Assembly (NCBI GenBank): GCA_044868295.1
Contig: JBIOWF010000316.1
Location: 1 to 19,296 of the forward strand
Source: JBIOWF01 sp044868295
Lineage (GTDB): Bacteria; Actinomycetota; Actinomycetes; Streptosporangiales; Streptosporangiaceae
Reading direction: 5' to 3'
DNA length: 19,296 nt
In this document: positions 6,936 to 14,804 of the stretch, piece after piece
How the letters are laid out: every line of letters begins with the position of its first letter
Numbering within the stretch: position 1 is the first letter of the stretch
Notes under the pieces: model-generated
Databases searched by the model: none
What the model was told of the DNA's origin: nothing
What the model saw: only the letters and a program-made list of their open reading frames with translations
Translations under genes and position numbers: made by a program

Positions 6936-6965
6936 ACTTAGTCCGGATCTTTCCCGACCTAGGCG
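6936..6965 (-). promoter_or_regulatory. Conserved promoter-like box upstream of copy 1 unit
   Basis: A 30-base block, reading on the minus strand GCCTAGGTCGGGAA, then AGATCCGGACTAAGT, is repeated before copy 2 (8108-8136) with one base deleted, while the sequence between it and the small ORF varies. TAAGTC could be a -10 element about 25 bases before the ATG. The TCCGGA and CCTAGG palindromes inside could be operator half-sites. It is inferred to be the shared promoter or operator. Confidence 0.4.
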
Positions 6966-7140
6966 CATTTGAAAATCTGCACGAAAGATTCATATACCCG
7001 ACTGTCGCCAATAGATGCCGACATTGGATGATCTACTACCAAGCATTCGATAGCTGAAGCGACGAAGTCGCACGAGCAACCTGCCCACGGACGATCGTCG
7101 AGATCCTGTGAACGACCGGGCGAAGTTACGCATCAAAGAA
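6966..7140. other. Spacer between the two duplicated units
   Basis: This is an AT-richer spacer upstream of the copy 1 promoter and beyond the copy 2 terminator. The first ~30 bases still resemble the sequence upstream of copy 2, which marks one duplication edge near 6995. A short GCGAC-GAA-GTCGC hairpin lies near 7059-7071. I see no gene here. Confidence 0.4.
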
Positions 7141-7194
7141 GGCCAGGGCGAGCAGTTCGGGAGCACGTGGCGCCCGAGGTTGCCCGCCCTGGCC
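7141..7194 (-). terminator. Long hairpin after the second collagen-like gene
   Basis: GGCCAGGGCG (7141-7150) pairs perfectly with CGCCCTGGCC (7185-7194), and the interior adds a TCGGG/CCCGA stem, giving an extended hairpin 21 bases after the stop of the gene at 7216. Sequence and position match the hairpin after copy 1. Confidence 0.7.
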
Positions 7195-7215
7195 GGAGCG
7201 ACGACTCGTTCGAGG

Positions 7216-7962
7216 TCAGTTCGGCGGAGTCAGATTGACGAACGGGCTGCAGTTACCCGGCCAGGCCGGGTTCGAGTCCGTGCCGGGAGTCGGGTTGACC
7301 GTGCAATTGGTCTGCGCGATCCTGCCCGCGGAGTTCAGCACGGTGACATGCAGGCTGTTGCCCATCACCGCCACAGAGACGCCGATCACGTTTCCGGGAT
7401 AGCCCGAGACCGAGGAAATGTTGTTCCAGGGCGGAGTCGTCCGAGGGTCGCGGACCAATGTGGTGCCGTTACCCGGAGCAAACCCGATGAACTTGTTGTT
7501 GCCCTGGAACGCCGTGTCGATGCTGGTGCCTGGCCCAGGCAGCCCCTGCGGGCCTCGTGGCCCTTGCGGCCCCTGCGGACCTTGCGGGCCCTGTGGCCCC
7601 TCCGGGCCTTGCGGGCCTTGCGGGCCTCGGACGCCCTGGAGTCCGCGCAGGCCACGGTCGCCCTTGTCGCCCTTCTTGCAGTGATCGTTGTGGCAATTGT
7701 CACAGTTGTGGCACGCGTGGCATACATGGTGGTGGCACACCCGGTGGACGACCGCTGGAGCTGCTGGAGCTGCGGCGGGGACACCGTCCCTGGCGACCTG
7801 GTGGTCAGCCGGGGCCGCGGCCACGGCGGCGATCCGCGCGCTCGCGAACTCCGGAGCGGACAACCCCACGGCCCCACAGGCCACGGTCACTGCGACGGCC
7901 CACGTCAGCAGACGAGTGCCGGAAAACAAGCCCAAAAATGGCTTGCTCCTACGAGGAATCAC
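7216..7962 (-). CDS. Secreted Cys/His-rich collagen-like protein (copy 2)
   Basis: A 248-residue protein. It has a signal peptide nearly identical to copy 1 (about 1-43), an Ala/Pro-rich linker, a compact Cys/His cluster (73-95: RVCHHHVCHACHNCDNCHNDHC, with Cys at 76, 81, 84, 87, 90 and 95 and several His), then 16 uninterrupted G-X-Y triplets (98-145, mostly GPQ), and a C-terminal domain (146-248) with Cys220 and Cys238. The C-terminal domain aligns with copy 1 through a G(T)T-L/W-V/I-RD-R motif and GYPG-VI-SV. Bacterial G-X-Y tracts can form triple helices. The adjacent Cys/His cluster could bind metal or cross-link trimers; this is inference. The GTG start has AGGGGG 7 bases upstream and overlaps the stop of a 40-codon ORF. 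No cell-wall sorting signal is seen. Confidence 0.82.
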   Translation of the reverse strand: MIPRRSKPFLGLFSGTRLLTWAVAVTVACGAVGLSAPEFASARIAAVAAAPADHQVARDGVPAAAPAAPAVVHRVCHHHVCHACHNCDNCHNDHCKKGDKGDRGLRGLQGVRGPQGPQGPEGPQGPQGPQGPQGPRGPQGLPGPGTSIDTAFQGNNKFIGFAPGNGTTLVRDPRTTPPWNNISSVSGYPGNVIGVSVAVMGNSLHVTVLNSAGRIAQTNCTVNPTPGTDSNPAWPGNCSPFVNLTPPN

Positions 7963-8081
7963 TTGATTTCCCCCTGCGGCGAGAATGGTTTCTGAGCACC
8001 GACTTTCTCAGCGATGCCAGCGGGAGATACCCATTCGACGAAGTAAGGACGCGTGCCGGAAGTTTCAGCGAAGGTAAACAT
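7959..8081 (-). CDS. Conserved 40-aa small ORF coupled to collagen-like gene (copy 2)
   Basis: This is the second copy of the 40-codon frame (MFTFAETSGT at the start, PFSPQGEIK at the end), stopping in a GTGA overlap with the downstream GTG. It differs from copy 1 by Thr10 for Met, Glu25 for Asp and one silent change. Loss of Met10 shows that translation cannot depend on that internal Met in both copies, so the ATG at 8081 is the only shared start. No Shine-Dalgarno sequence is visible. The function is unknown; a regulatory upstream ORF or a small cytosolic partner protein are the two main options. Confidence 0.5.
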   Translation of the reverse strand: MFTFAETSGTRPYFVEWVSPAGIAEKVGAQKPFSPQGEIK

Positions 8082-8107
8082 ATGACACCCCAATGAAAAG
8101 AGCGCAT

Positions 8108-8136
8108 ACTTAGTCCGGATCTTCCCGACCTAGGCG
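8108..8136 (-). promoter_or_regulatory. Conserved promoter-like box upstream of copy 2 unit
   Basis: This is the counterpart of the block at 6936-6965, lacking one base. The following TAAGTAT contains a better -10-like TANNNT match than copy 1. Its position about 27 bases before the small-ORF ATG is conserved. Its role as a promoter or regulator site is inferred. Confidence 0.4.
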
Positions 8137-8180
8137 TATTTACAAATCGCTGCGAAAAATCCGCATCCGGAGCAGCTCAT

Positions 8181-8208
8181 GACAGGCCCAGACATAGGGC
8201 GACCTGTC
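8181..8208 (-). terminator. Candidate hairpin downstream of membrane protein gene
   Basis: GACAGG (8181-8186) and CCTGTC (8203-8208) form a stem whose interior has a further CCC/GGG pair. It lies between the stop of the minus-strand membrane-protein gene (8350) and the promoter box of the collagen-like unit. A second possible stem, GTGGCGG (8300-8306) with CCGCCAC (8337-8343), lies closer to that stop. Neither is followed by a T-run. Confidence 0.35.
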
Positions 8209-8349
8209 ACCCCGCCGATAAATGGAGAATCCACCAAAACACGGGCTTTTCTCGCGCATCTCCACAAACGGCTGTCAGGCGGCCGATCTCCGCAGGCCTG
8301 TGGCGGGGAATCGCGCATCATTGCGTCCCGGCGGCTCCGCCACGCGGCT

Positions 8350-9042
8350 TCAGCGAATGGCGGACATTATGGCGTCGATCTCGGCCCGGGACCTCGGCTC
8401 GTCGGGATGCGCCAGGCCGAGCAGGACGGTGCTCTTGCCGTCCGGCGAGATGAGCAACGTCACGCGCAGGAATGCCGGCTGGTTCACGACGTCCCGGTAC
8501 TCCGCACGCAGGGCACGTGTGTAGCCCTGACGCCCGTTGACGGTCACCGTCCGGTCGTCCACGACGTCCACCTTGTCGCCGTGGAGGAGTAGGCGCGAGT
8601 AGAGCTCGCTCAACTGGAGCAGTTCCCCGCGCAGGTCGGCCGGATCGACACGCCCGGCCGGTCGCGCCATCACCGTGGCCAGGTCGCCGTGGGCGGCGAC
8701 GGAGGTGAAGCCGGTCACGGGGGCGACCATCCCCTGGCTCCAGCCGGCGGGCAGCGCGAAGGCGACACCGGCGAGGTTGTCGGTGACCGAGGGGGGCGGC
8801 GTGCTGTCGGCGCGGCTCAGGATCGCCACGACCGCCGCGCTGATCACCCCTCCGGCGGCGGCCAGCGCGAGGAAGCCCACGATCAGACGCAGCGCCCAGC
8901 GGGGTAAGCGGCGTCGCAGCGGCGGCGGAGGCGGAGTCGGCGTGCCGTACCAGCCCGCCGAAGGCGGCAGGTCCTGGGTGGCCGGAGCCAAGTCGTCCTG
9001 GCCGGCGGGTGGCCACACCCGACGTGTCCACTGATCGTCCAC
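8350..9042 (-). CDS. Proline-rich single-pass membrane protein with extracellular domain
   Basis: A predicted 230-residue protein of unknown function. It has a Pro-rich cytoplasmic N-terminus including a run of prolines before RRRLPRW, one transmembrane segment (about residues 50-73, rich in Leu/Ala/Gly/Val), and a ~150-residue extracellular domain with an AFALPAGWSQG motif and a repeated beta-strand pattern, as in many actinobacterial secreted or lipoprotein-like domains. The GTG at 9042 is chosen because GGGAGG lies 4 bases upstream; the frame continues to 9078. It reads toward the collagen-like units but is separated from them by ~250 bases with a hairpin, so it is probably a separate transcript. 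Confidence 0.75.
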   Translation of the reverse strand: MDDQWTRRVWPPAGQDDLAPATQDLPPSAGWYGTPTPPPPPLRRRLPRWALRLIVGFLALAAAGGVISAAVVAILSRADSTPPPSVTDNLAGVAFALPAGWSQGMVAPVTGFTSVAAHGDLATVMARPAGRVDPADLRGELLQLSELYSRLLLHGDKVDVVDDRTVTVNGRQGYTRALRAEYRDVVNQPAFLRVTLLISPDGKSTVLLGLAHPDEPRSRAEIDAIMSAIR

Positions 9043-9340
9043 GATCCCTCCCGGAGCGGCCGAGCAAGCGGACCACAAGAGCTGGAGATGAGTTATTCAT
9101 GGGCGTCAGTGCCCCGTCAACGGGGATCCCAACATTGTTTGGCTTCCTCCCCATGGCCCAAGCCGGGGATACCGACCCGGAGGCTGGCATTTCGGCACCT
9201 CATCGCCTGCCCGGCGGCGAGGCTCCCCGGCGTCAGTCCCTGGGGCGAGTCTCGCCTGGCCGTCGCGAACACGGGAAGACCTGCCAAGAGATGGGCCGCC
9301 CTCACGGCCGAATCCGGAGATCCGGGCCCAAGGGCCTCGA
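9043..9340. other. Intergenic region between M43 protease and membrane protein genes
   Basis: About 300 bases without a convincing gene. It contains the ribosome-binding site and the candidate promoter (9091-9120) of the downstream gene, and a CCCCGT-CA-ACGGGG palindrome at 9112-9125 that overlaps the -35 and might be an operator. Open frames crossing it lack start signals and resemble no protein I know. Confidence 0.4.
9091..9120 (-). promoter_or_regulatory. Candidate promoter of membrane protein gene
   Basis: On the minus strand, TTGACG (9115-9120) and ATAACT (9091-9096) are separated by 18 bases, a plausible -35/-10 pair about 50 bases upstream of the GTG at 9042. It is based on pattern only. 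Confidence 0.4.
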
Positions 9341-10279
9341 TCAGACGAGCGGTTCCTTCGGCGCCCGGTAGGTGCTCCACATCTCACGCATCCGCGTGCC
9401 CTGGCCCGCCGTGAACTGCGACATGCACCGGTCGTGGGAGTAGTCCATGTAATTGTGGACGGGATCCTCGCCCGGCGCGGTGCAGGTGTCCTTTCGCTGC
9501 GGGCAACCCGTGGTCGGGCTCGCCTCAGGCGGAGTGTCGTCCACATAGTCTCCAGGGGCCTGGCAGCCGCGCTCGAAGGTGTGGAGCAGCCCCAGCCAGT
9601 GCCCGATCTCGTGGACGGCCGTAAAGCCGCGGTTGAAGTCCCGCAGCGGCCCGCCCGGCAGGCTGCGCCAGTCGACCACGACGCCGTCCAGGACGGGCTC
9701 GCCCTTGTACCAGAAGGGATAAGTGGCATAGCCGAGCGTGAGCTCGCTGAGCTGCGCCAGGTAGAGGTTCAGCGTCTCGGGGCCGCCGACTCGCAGCTTC
9801 TGCTTCATCGGGTCCTCGTTGCCCAGCGGATCACGGAACCAATCGGGGTTGGAGGTATGGGTCACGCCCTTGAGCGTGAAGCGGATCCCCGTGTCCGCCC
9901 CGCCGAACTTCCCGGCGTAGGCCGAGTTGAGCGTCTGTATCTGGCCGGCGACGGCGTCGTCCGGCGCGCCCAGCCGGCCGTCTCTGATGACGTGCGCCCA
10001 CACCGGCACCGTGATCTGCGCCGGGGCTCCCGGGGCACGGCGGAAGCCGTACGGGGCGCCCCGCCTGCGGCGCAGGTCGGCGAGCATCCGACCGGCCTCG
10101 CGCGGGCCCGGCGCCCGCGGTTCCGCCATCCGGAAAGCCGCGTGGGCCGATCTCTCCCCGGGTACGGCGGGGCGCGCGGTCGCGGAACATCCGTTTCTGA
10201 CGGCCGCACGGCTCTCGGCGGGAACCCCGCCCAGCGTGAACAGGCATGCCAAAGAGACGGCGAGCGTGCGCCGAGCCAT
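9341..10279 (-). CDS. Secreted M43-family (pappalysin/ulilysin-like) zinc metalloprotease
   Basis: A 312-residue metzincin. It has a Sec signal peptide (about 1-26), a pro-region, then the catalytic domain. The zinc-binding helix HEIGHWLGLLH spans 223-233 (His223, Glu224, His227, His233), and the Met-turn lies in NYMDYSHDRCMSQFT (276-290, Met278). Cysteines around 239, 259, 266 and 285 match the disulfide region of the ulilysin-type subfamily. Substrates of relatives include gelatin, fibrinogen and growth-factor-binding proteins. The ATG at 10279 is preceded by a purine-rich CGGGGGAACGA. The gene stands alone on the minus strand; a link to the nearby collagen-like proteins is possible but only positional. 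Confidence 0.9.
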   Translation of the reverse strand: MARRTLAVSLACLFTLGGVPAESRAAVRNGCSATARPAVPGERSAHAAFRMAEPRAPGPREAGRMLADLRRRRGAPYGFRRAPGAPAQITVPVWAHVIRDGRLGAPDDAVAGQIQTLNSAYAGKFGGADTGIRFTLKGVTHTSNPDWFRDPLGNEDPMKQKLRVGGPETLNLYLAQLSELTLGYATYPFWYKGEPVLDGVVVDWRSLPGGPLRDFNRGFTAVHEIGHWLGLLHTFERGCQAPGDYVDDTPPEASPTTGCPQRKDTCTAPGEDPVHNYMDYSHDRCMSQFTAGQGTRMREMWSTYRAPKEPLV

Positions 10280-10373
10280 TCGTTCCCCCGATACGACTGG
10301 TCAGAAGGCTGACGTTAGCCATATCGGCGGCGATCATCTCGCATTGAAGCCTGGACCGGCGAGCCGGACCCGG

Positions 10374-10394
10374 CGGCGGCGGCAAGGGCCGCCG
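10374..10394 (-). terminator. Candidate hairpin after DUF3039 gene
   Basis: CGGCGGC (10374-10380) and GCCGCCG (10388-10394) form a 7-bp stem 14 bases past the stop of the minus-strand gene at 10409. A further CCGGC/GCCGG pair sits at 10356-10367. No T-run follows, as is common in high-GC genomes. Confidence 0.45.
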
Positions 10395-10408
10395 AGGGAC
10401 CGCAGGGC

Positions 10409-10660
10409 TTACTCGCCTTCGGGTTCGCCCTTGGGCAGGCCCTCGTAGATCTCCTTGCATTCCGGGCACACCGGATATTTCTTCGGGTCCCTGCTCGGAA
10501 CCCAGACCTTGCCGCAGAGGGCCCGGATCGGAATGCCGGACACCATGCTCTCGGTGATCTTGTTCTTGTCGGCGTAGTGCGAGAAACGCTCGTGGTCTCC
10601 GTCACCGTGCGAGAGCTTCGGTGTGACGTCGCTCTCGGGAAGAATCTTCGTGCTGCTCAC
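10409..10660 (-). CDS. DUF3039 domain protein, small putative zinc-binding protein
   Basis: An 83-residue protein. It matches the actinobacterial DUF3039 family through SHGDGDHERFSHY (17-29), ALCGKVWVPSRDPKKYPVCPECKEIYE (47-73) and the short acidic tail. Cys49, Cys65 and Cys68, together with His19 or His23, suggest a zinc site; the family function is not known. The GTG at 10660 gives the family length. No Shine-Dalgarno sequence precedes it, but TAAACT ends 8 bases upstream, which fits a leaderless transcript. It is divergent from a small plus-strand ORF. Confidence 0.9.
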   Translation of the reverse strand: MSSTKILPESDVTPKLSHGDGDHERFSHYADKNKITESMVSGIPIRALCGKVWVPSRDPKKYPVCPECKEIYEGLPKGEPEGE

Positions 10661-10668
10661 GGGAATCG

Positions 10669-10674
10669 AGTTTA
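10669..10674 (-). promoter_or_regulatory. Possible -10 element for leaderless DUF3039 transcript
   Basis: TAAACT on the minus strand fits TANNNT and ends 8 bases before the GTG start at 10660, which lacks a ribosome-binding sequence. This supports leaderless transcription by pattern only. Confidence 0.35.
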
Positions 10675-10762
10675 CGCGGAAGCCGGACCTGCCTTGTTTA
10701 CGACGGCGAACGGCTCCCACTCCGTCACGGACGCGGGAGCCGAGGCGGCGGGAGCCATAGGG

Positions 10763-10903
10763 ATGGCCGTGGTGTCGCTGTTCACCGCCATGGCCCGGGT
10801 GTGCTTCGAGCACGGCCCGCATGACCTCGACCTGCTCGCCCGGCGGCTGGAGGACATCCTTACCATCGCCGACCGGTCGATGCGCCCGGGCTGGGACCGG
10901 TAG
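10763..10903 (+). CDS. Small hypothetical protein (46 aa)
   Basis: A plus-strand ORF with strong G/C third-position preference, encoding a helical protein that contains ARVCFEHGPHDLDLLARRLEDIL. The ATG at 10763 has GGGAG 8 bases upstream. The frame is open further back, and a TTG at 10694 would give 69 residues, but that stretch has less typical codons (including ATA). It lies between the divergent DUF3039 gene and the convergent yqgE, ending 6 bases before the yqgE stop. I do not recognise a family. It may be real but minor. Confidence 0.5.
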   Translation: MAVVSLFTAMARVCFEHGPHDLDLLARRLEDILTIADRSMRPGWDR

Positions 10904-10909
10904 AGCGCG

Positions 10910-11497
10910 TCAGTTGAGCTGGGGATCGTCCGGATAGGTCGCGACGAGGGCGAGCTCACCCTGCTGCCGCCGCAGGACCGTCCGCCAGAGGGTGGTCGGG
11001 TCCGAGTGGAAGGTGTCCCCCGGCTCGGCGTCCACGACGTACCAGGCGCCTTCCTTGAGCTCGTTCTCCAGCTGGCCGCCGGTCCAGCCCGCGTATCCGG
11101 CGAAGATCCGCATCTGCGAGATCTCCCCCGCGAGGATCTCCGGCGGCGCGTCGAGGTCGACCGTACCGAGGGGGAAGACCGTGGAGCGCCCCGAATGCAG
11201 CCGCCGCCAGCCGAGAGGCTCCTCGCCGCTCAGCACCACGGCCAGCGCCAGAGCGCTGTCGGTCTGCACCGGACCGCCCTCGAAAAGCACCGAGGGACCG
11301 GTCACAAGCGCGTCCCAGGAAGGCAGAACCTGCGTCACCGAGATCTCGCTCGGCCGGTTGAGCACCACGCCGAGCGTGCCACCGTCGTCGTCGTGCTCCA
11401 GAACGAGCACGACGCTACGCCGGAAGTTGGGATCATCGAGGAGTGGCGTCGCAACGAGCAACCCGCCGACGTAGATCCCTTCTTCCATACCTTCCAT
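10910..11497 (-). CDS. YqgE/AlgH family protein
   Basis: A predicted 195-residue protein matching the UPF0301 (YqgE/AlgH) family. Landmarks are the N-terminal GGLLVATPLLDDPNFRRSVVLVLEHDDDGGTLGVVLNRP, the FEGGPVQTDSAL segment, the FAGYAGWTGGQLENEL block and the C-terminal LWRTVLRRQ. The fold is known from structures, but the biochemical role is not settled. Starts at 11497 and 11488 are both possible; neither has a well-placed Shine-Dalgarno sequence, and the frame is open to 11536. It lies downstream of the malic enzyme gene on the same strand with ~90 bases between, so it may have its own promoter (TAACTT near 11546-11551). Confidence 0.92.
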   Translation of the reverse strand: MEGMEEGIYVGGLLVATPLLDDPNFRRSVVLVLEHDDDGGTLGVVLNRPSEISVTQVLPSWDALVTGPSVLFEGGPVQTDSALALAVVLSGEEPLGWRRLHSGRSTVFPLGTVDLDAPPEILAGEISQMRIFAGYAGWTGGQLENELKEGAWYVVDAEPGDTFHSDPTTLWRTVLRRQQGELALVATYPDDPQLN

Positions 11498-11569
11498 GAT
11501 GGGGGAGGAATGGCGAATCGCGCACGTCGCCCCCACTCGTCACCTAAGTTACTTTGAGCTCTGAGTCGA

Positions 11570-11585
11570 GTGCTCTACGTAGCAC
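11570..11585 (-). terminator. Short hairpin after malic enzyme gene
   Basis: GTGCT (11570-11574) and AGCAC (11581-11585) form a 5-bp stem with a 6-base loop just past the stop codon at 11589. It is weak, with no T-run. Confidence 0.25.
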
Positions 11586-11588
11586 AGG

Positions 11589-12998
<1,410 letters not shown>

Positions 12999-13059
12999 GT
13001 CAATCCGCTCCTTTGCGTGTTGGGAGTGCTATACATCGTGCCATCCCGCGCGGAGTGAT

Positions 13060-13689
13060 TCAGCCCAGGGCCTCGGATGCGGTCACGATCAGGTCCACAC
13101 ACGTCGGCACGGGGATGACGGTGCTGTCGAGGACAAGGTGGTAGAGCGCGGGATCAGCCGGGTCAGTCCGGTAGAAATGCCGCACATAGGCCGTTCGCAC
13201 CCGGTCGTTCTCCCCTACGACCCGCATTGCCTCGCGCTGGCTCATTCCCGAGAACGCCGCCGTCTGCAAGACACGCCGCCGAACCGGGCCGTCGAGACGG
13301 ACGTGCAGCGCACCGGGATGGTCGGCGAGCACGACGGCGCCCGCGCGGCCCAGGATCACGCCGCCGAACCGGCGCGCGGTGTCCCGGATGACCTGCTCGG
13401 TCCGCGCCGAGAACTCGTCAGGCGACAGCGGCATCCCGGTGGGGAGGTACAGGTCCACGCCGCCGAACGTGACCGTCGGCAGTCGCATCACACCCGCCAG
13501 CAGCCTGCCGAGACCGGTCTCGGCGCGGTCGTCGTGGGCCAGCGCCTCCTCCAGCGGGACCCCGAGCTCCTCCGCCACCGTGCTGGGGATCGCTCGATCG
13601 ACGAACGGCACGCCGAGCCGCTCGGCCACGGCAGGCCCGATCACGCTGCCGCCGGTGCCGTAGGTCGCGGAGAGAGTGACGATCCGCAC
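13060..13689 (-). CDS. Cytidylate kinase-like family protein
   Basis: A 209-residue P-loop protein. The glycine-rich loop GTGGSVIG is at 11-18 of an N-terminus reading RIVTLSATY, followed by AERLGVPFVDR, the usual beginning of the cytidylate-kinase-like family. GGVILGRAGAVVLA (109-122) and LHVRLDGPVRRRV (128-140) match the phosphate- and lid-binding regions. It is distinct from housekeeping CMP kinase, and the substrate is unknown. The GTG at 13689 is the best start (AGGAG is present but only 2 bases away); the longer open frame upstream is the antisense of the next gene. It lies 46 bases after the thioredoxin-like/TPR gene on the same strand, probably in one operon. Confidence 0.85.
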   Translation of the reverse strand: MRIVTLSATYGTGGSVIGPAVAERLGVPFVDRAIPSTVAEELGVPLEEALAHDDRAETGLGRLLAGVMRLPTVTFGGVDLYLPTGMPLSPDEFSARTEQVIRDTARRFGGVILGRAGAVVLADHPGALHVRLDGPVRRRVLQTAAFSGMSQREAMRVVGENDRVRTAYVRHFYRTDPADPALYHLVLDSTVIPVPTCVDLIVTASEALG

Positions 13690-13735
13690 ATCTCCTGTTA
13701 TGCCCGTCCGGACGCCTTCTCGCGCCCCGGCGTGG

Positions 13736-14665
13736 CTAGAAGAGCGCGCTCGCCAGGCCGCGGCGCGCCTTGGCGACCGAGGGATCGTCGGCGGGCAGCG
13801 CCTCGAAGAGGCTGAGGAGGTGGACCCTCGCCTTGTTCCGGTCGTCGCCGGCGGTGCGCCGTACGACACCGATGAGCCGGTCGAAGGCGGCGTCCAGGTC
13901 GCCGCTGAGCAACTCAAGATCGGCTGCCTGCGTCTGGAGCTCGGCGTCGGCCGGGTTCTCCGCCGCGCGCCGCAGGACGTCGGCGGGGTCGAGGCCCTGG
14001 GTGCGCCGCACGAGGCCGACCCCGGCAAGACCGATCTTGGCCTCCTCGTTGTCCGGCGACTTGGCGAGCAGCCGCTCGAAGGCGGCGGACGCGGCGTCCA
14101 GGTCGCCCCGCTCGATGGCCTCGTCGGCCGCGAGCAGGTCGGGGTCGAGGGGCGGCTCGGCCGGGCCCTGGTCTTCGGTGGCGGCCGGGGCGGCCAACTC
14201 GACGCCGAGCTGCTCGAACACCTGGGCCAGTGCCTGCCGCAGCTGCGCCTCCGGCAGCGGCCCCTCGAACAGCGGCATCAGCTGGCCCTGCACCGCGATG
14301 TAGACGGTCGGCACGGCCCGCATGCGCAGCGCCTGGGCGAGCTCGGGATTGGTCTCGACGTCCACCCGGGCGAGGATCCACGCTCCGCCCGCCTCGGCGG
14401 CCAGCTTCTCGAGGGTCTGGCTGAACTGCTGAACCTGCTCGGCCCGCGGCACCGTCGCCTCGACGATCACGGGCACGCTCAGGGAGCGCTCGACCACATC
14501 GGCGTTGAAGGTCGCCGACGTGGCCTCAATGATGGTGGGCGCACCGCCCGCGGCCGGGTTCTGCGCTGCGGCCTCTCGCCGCGCCTGTGCCTCCAGAGCT
14601 GCCTTTCGCGCGCCGAGATCCACGGCGCCGTAGAGCGATCCGGGTCGAGTGAAGTCCGCTGCCAT
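13736..14665 (-). CDS. Thioredoxin-fold/TPR protein without CXXC (YbbN/CnoX-like)
   Basis: A 309-residue cytosolic protein with a thioredoxin-like domain (about 46-155) and helical TPR-like repeats (about 175-305). The cis-proline segment is present (RMRAVPTVYIAV, 115-125), but the strand-loop position where thioredoxins carry WCGPC reads EATVPRAEQ (69-77), with no cysteine in the whole domain. It is therefore redox-inactive, as in other actinobacterial homologues, and likely acts as a co-chaperone or scaffold, by analogy with E. coli CnoX (YbbN). The ATG at 14665 follows AGGA 7 bases upstream. It precedes the cytidylate-kinase-like gene and follows icmA on the same strand. Confidence 0.88.
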   Translation of the reverse strand: MAADFTRPGSLYGAVDLGARKAALEAQARREAAAQNPAAGGAPTIIEATSATFNADVVERSLSVPVIVEATVPRAEQVQQFSQTLEKLAAEAGGAWILARVDVETNPELAQALRMRAVPTVYIAVQGQLMPLFEGPLPEAQLRQALAQVFEQLGVELAAPAATEDQGPAEPPLDPDLLAADEAIERGDLDAASAAFERLLAKSPDNEEAKIGLAGVGLVRRTQGLDPADVLRRAAENPADAELQTQAADLELLSGDLDAAFDRLIGVVRRTAGDDRNKARVHLLSLFEALPADDPSVAKARRGLASALF

Positions 14666-14683
14666 ATCTCAATCCTGCCGTAC

Positions 14684-14713
14684 GCGCGAGGCTGGTCCGT
14701 GCCAACCTCGCGC
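14684..14713 (-). terminator. 8-bp hairpin between icmA and the thioredoxin-like gene
   Basis: GCGCGAGG (14684-14691) and CCTCGCGC (14706-14713) are exact complements around a 14-base loop, 18 bases upstream of the ATG at 14665. It could terminate icmA transcription or act in the leader of the next gene. No T-run follows. Confidence 0.45.
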
Positions 14714-14804
14714 ACCCGCCGTCCCGGACCGGGAATTTCCCCACGAAGATCAGGCGTGGAAGCCTCAAATGCGCCCGTGGCCCGCCGTGCCGGAGGCGCG
14801 GCAA

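Noticed and set aside
7523..7672. Regular repeats that could suggest a CRISPR array
   Set aside because: The repeats are short in-frame 9-base units encoding G-X-Y triplets, without spacers, inside a coding region.
14731..14741. GGGAATTTCCC palindrome between icmA and the thioredoxin-like gene
   Set aside because: It is an 11-base palindrome without a promoter element beside it; it is too short to support a regulatory call.
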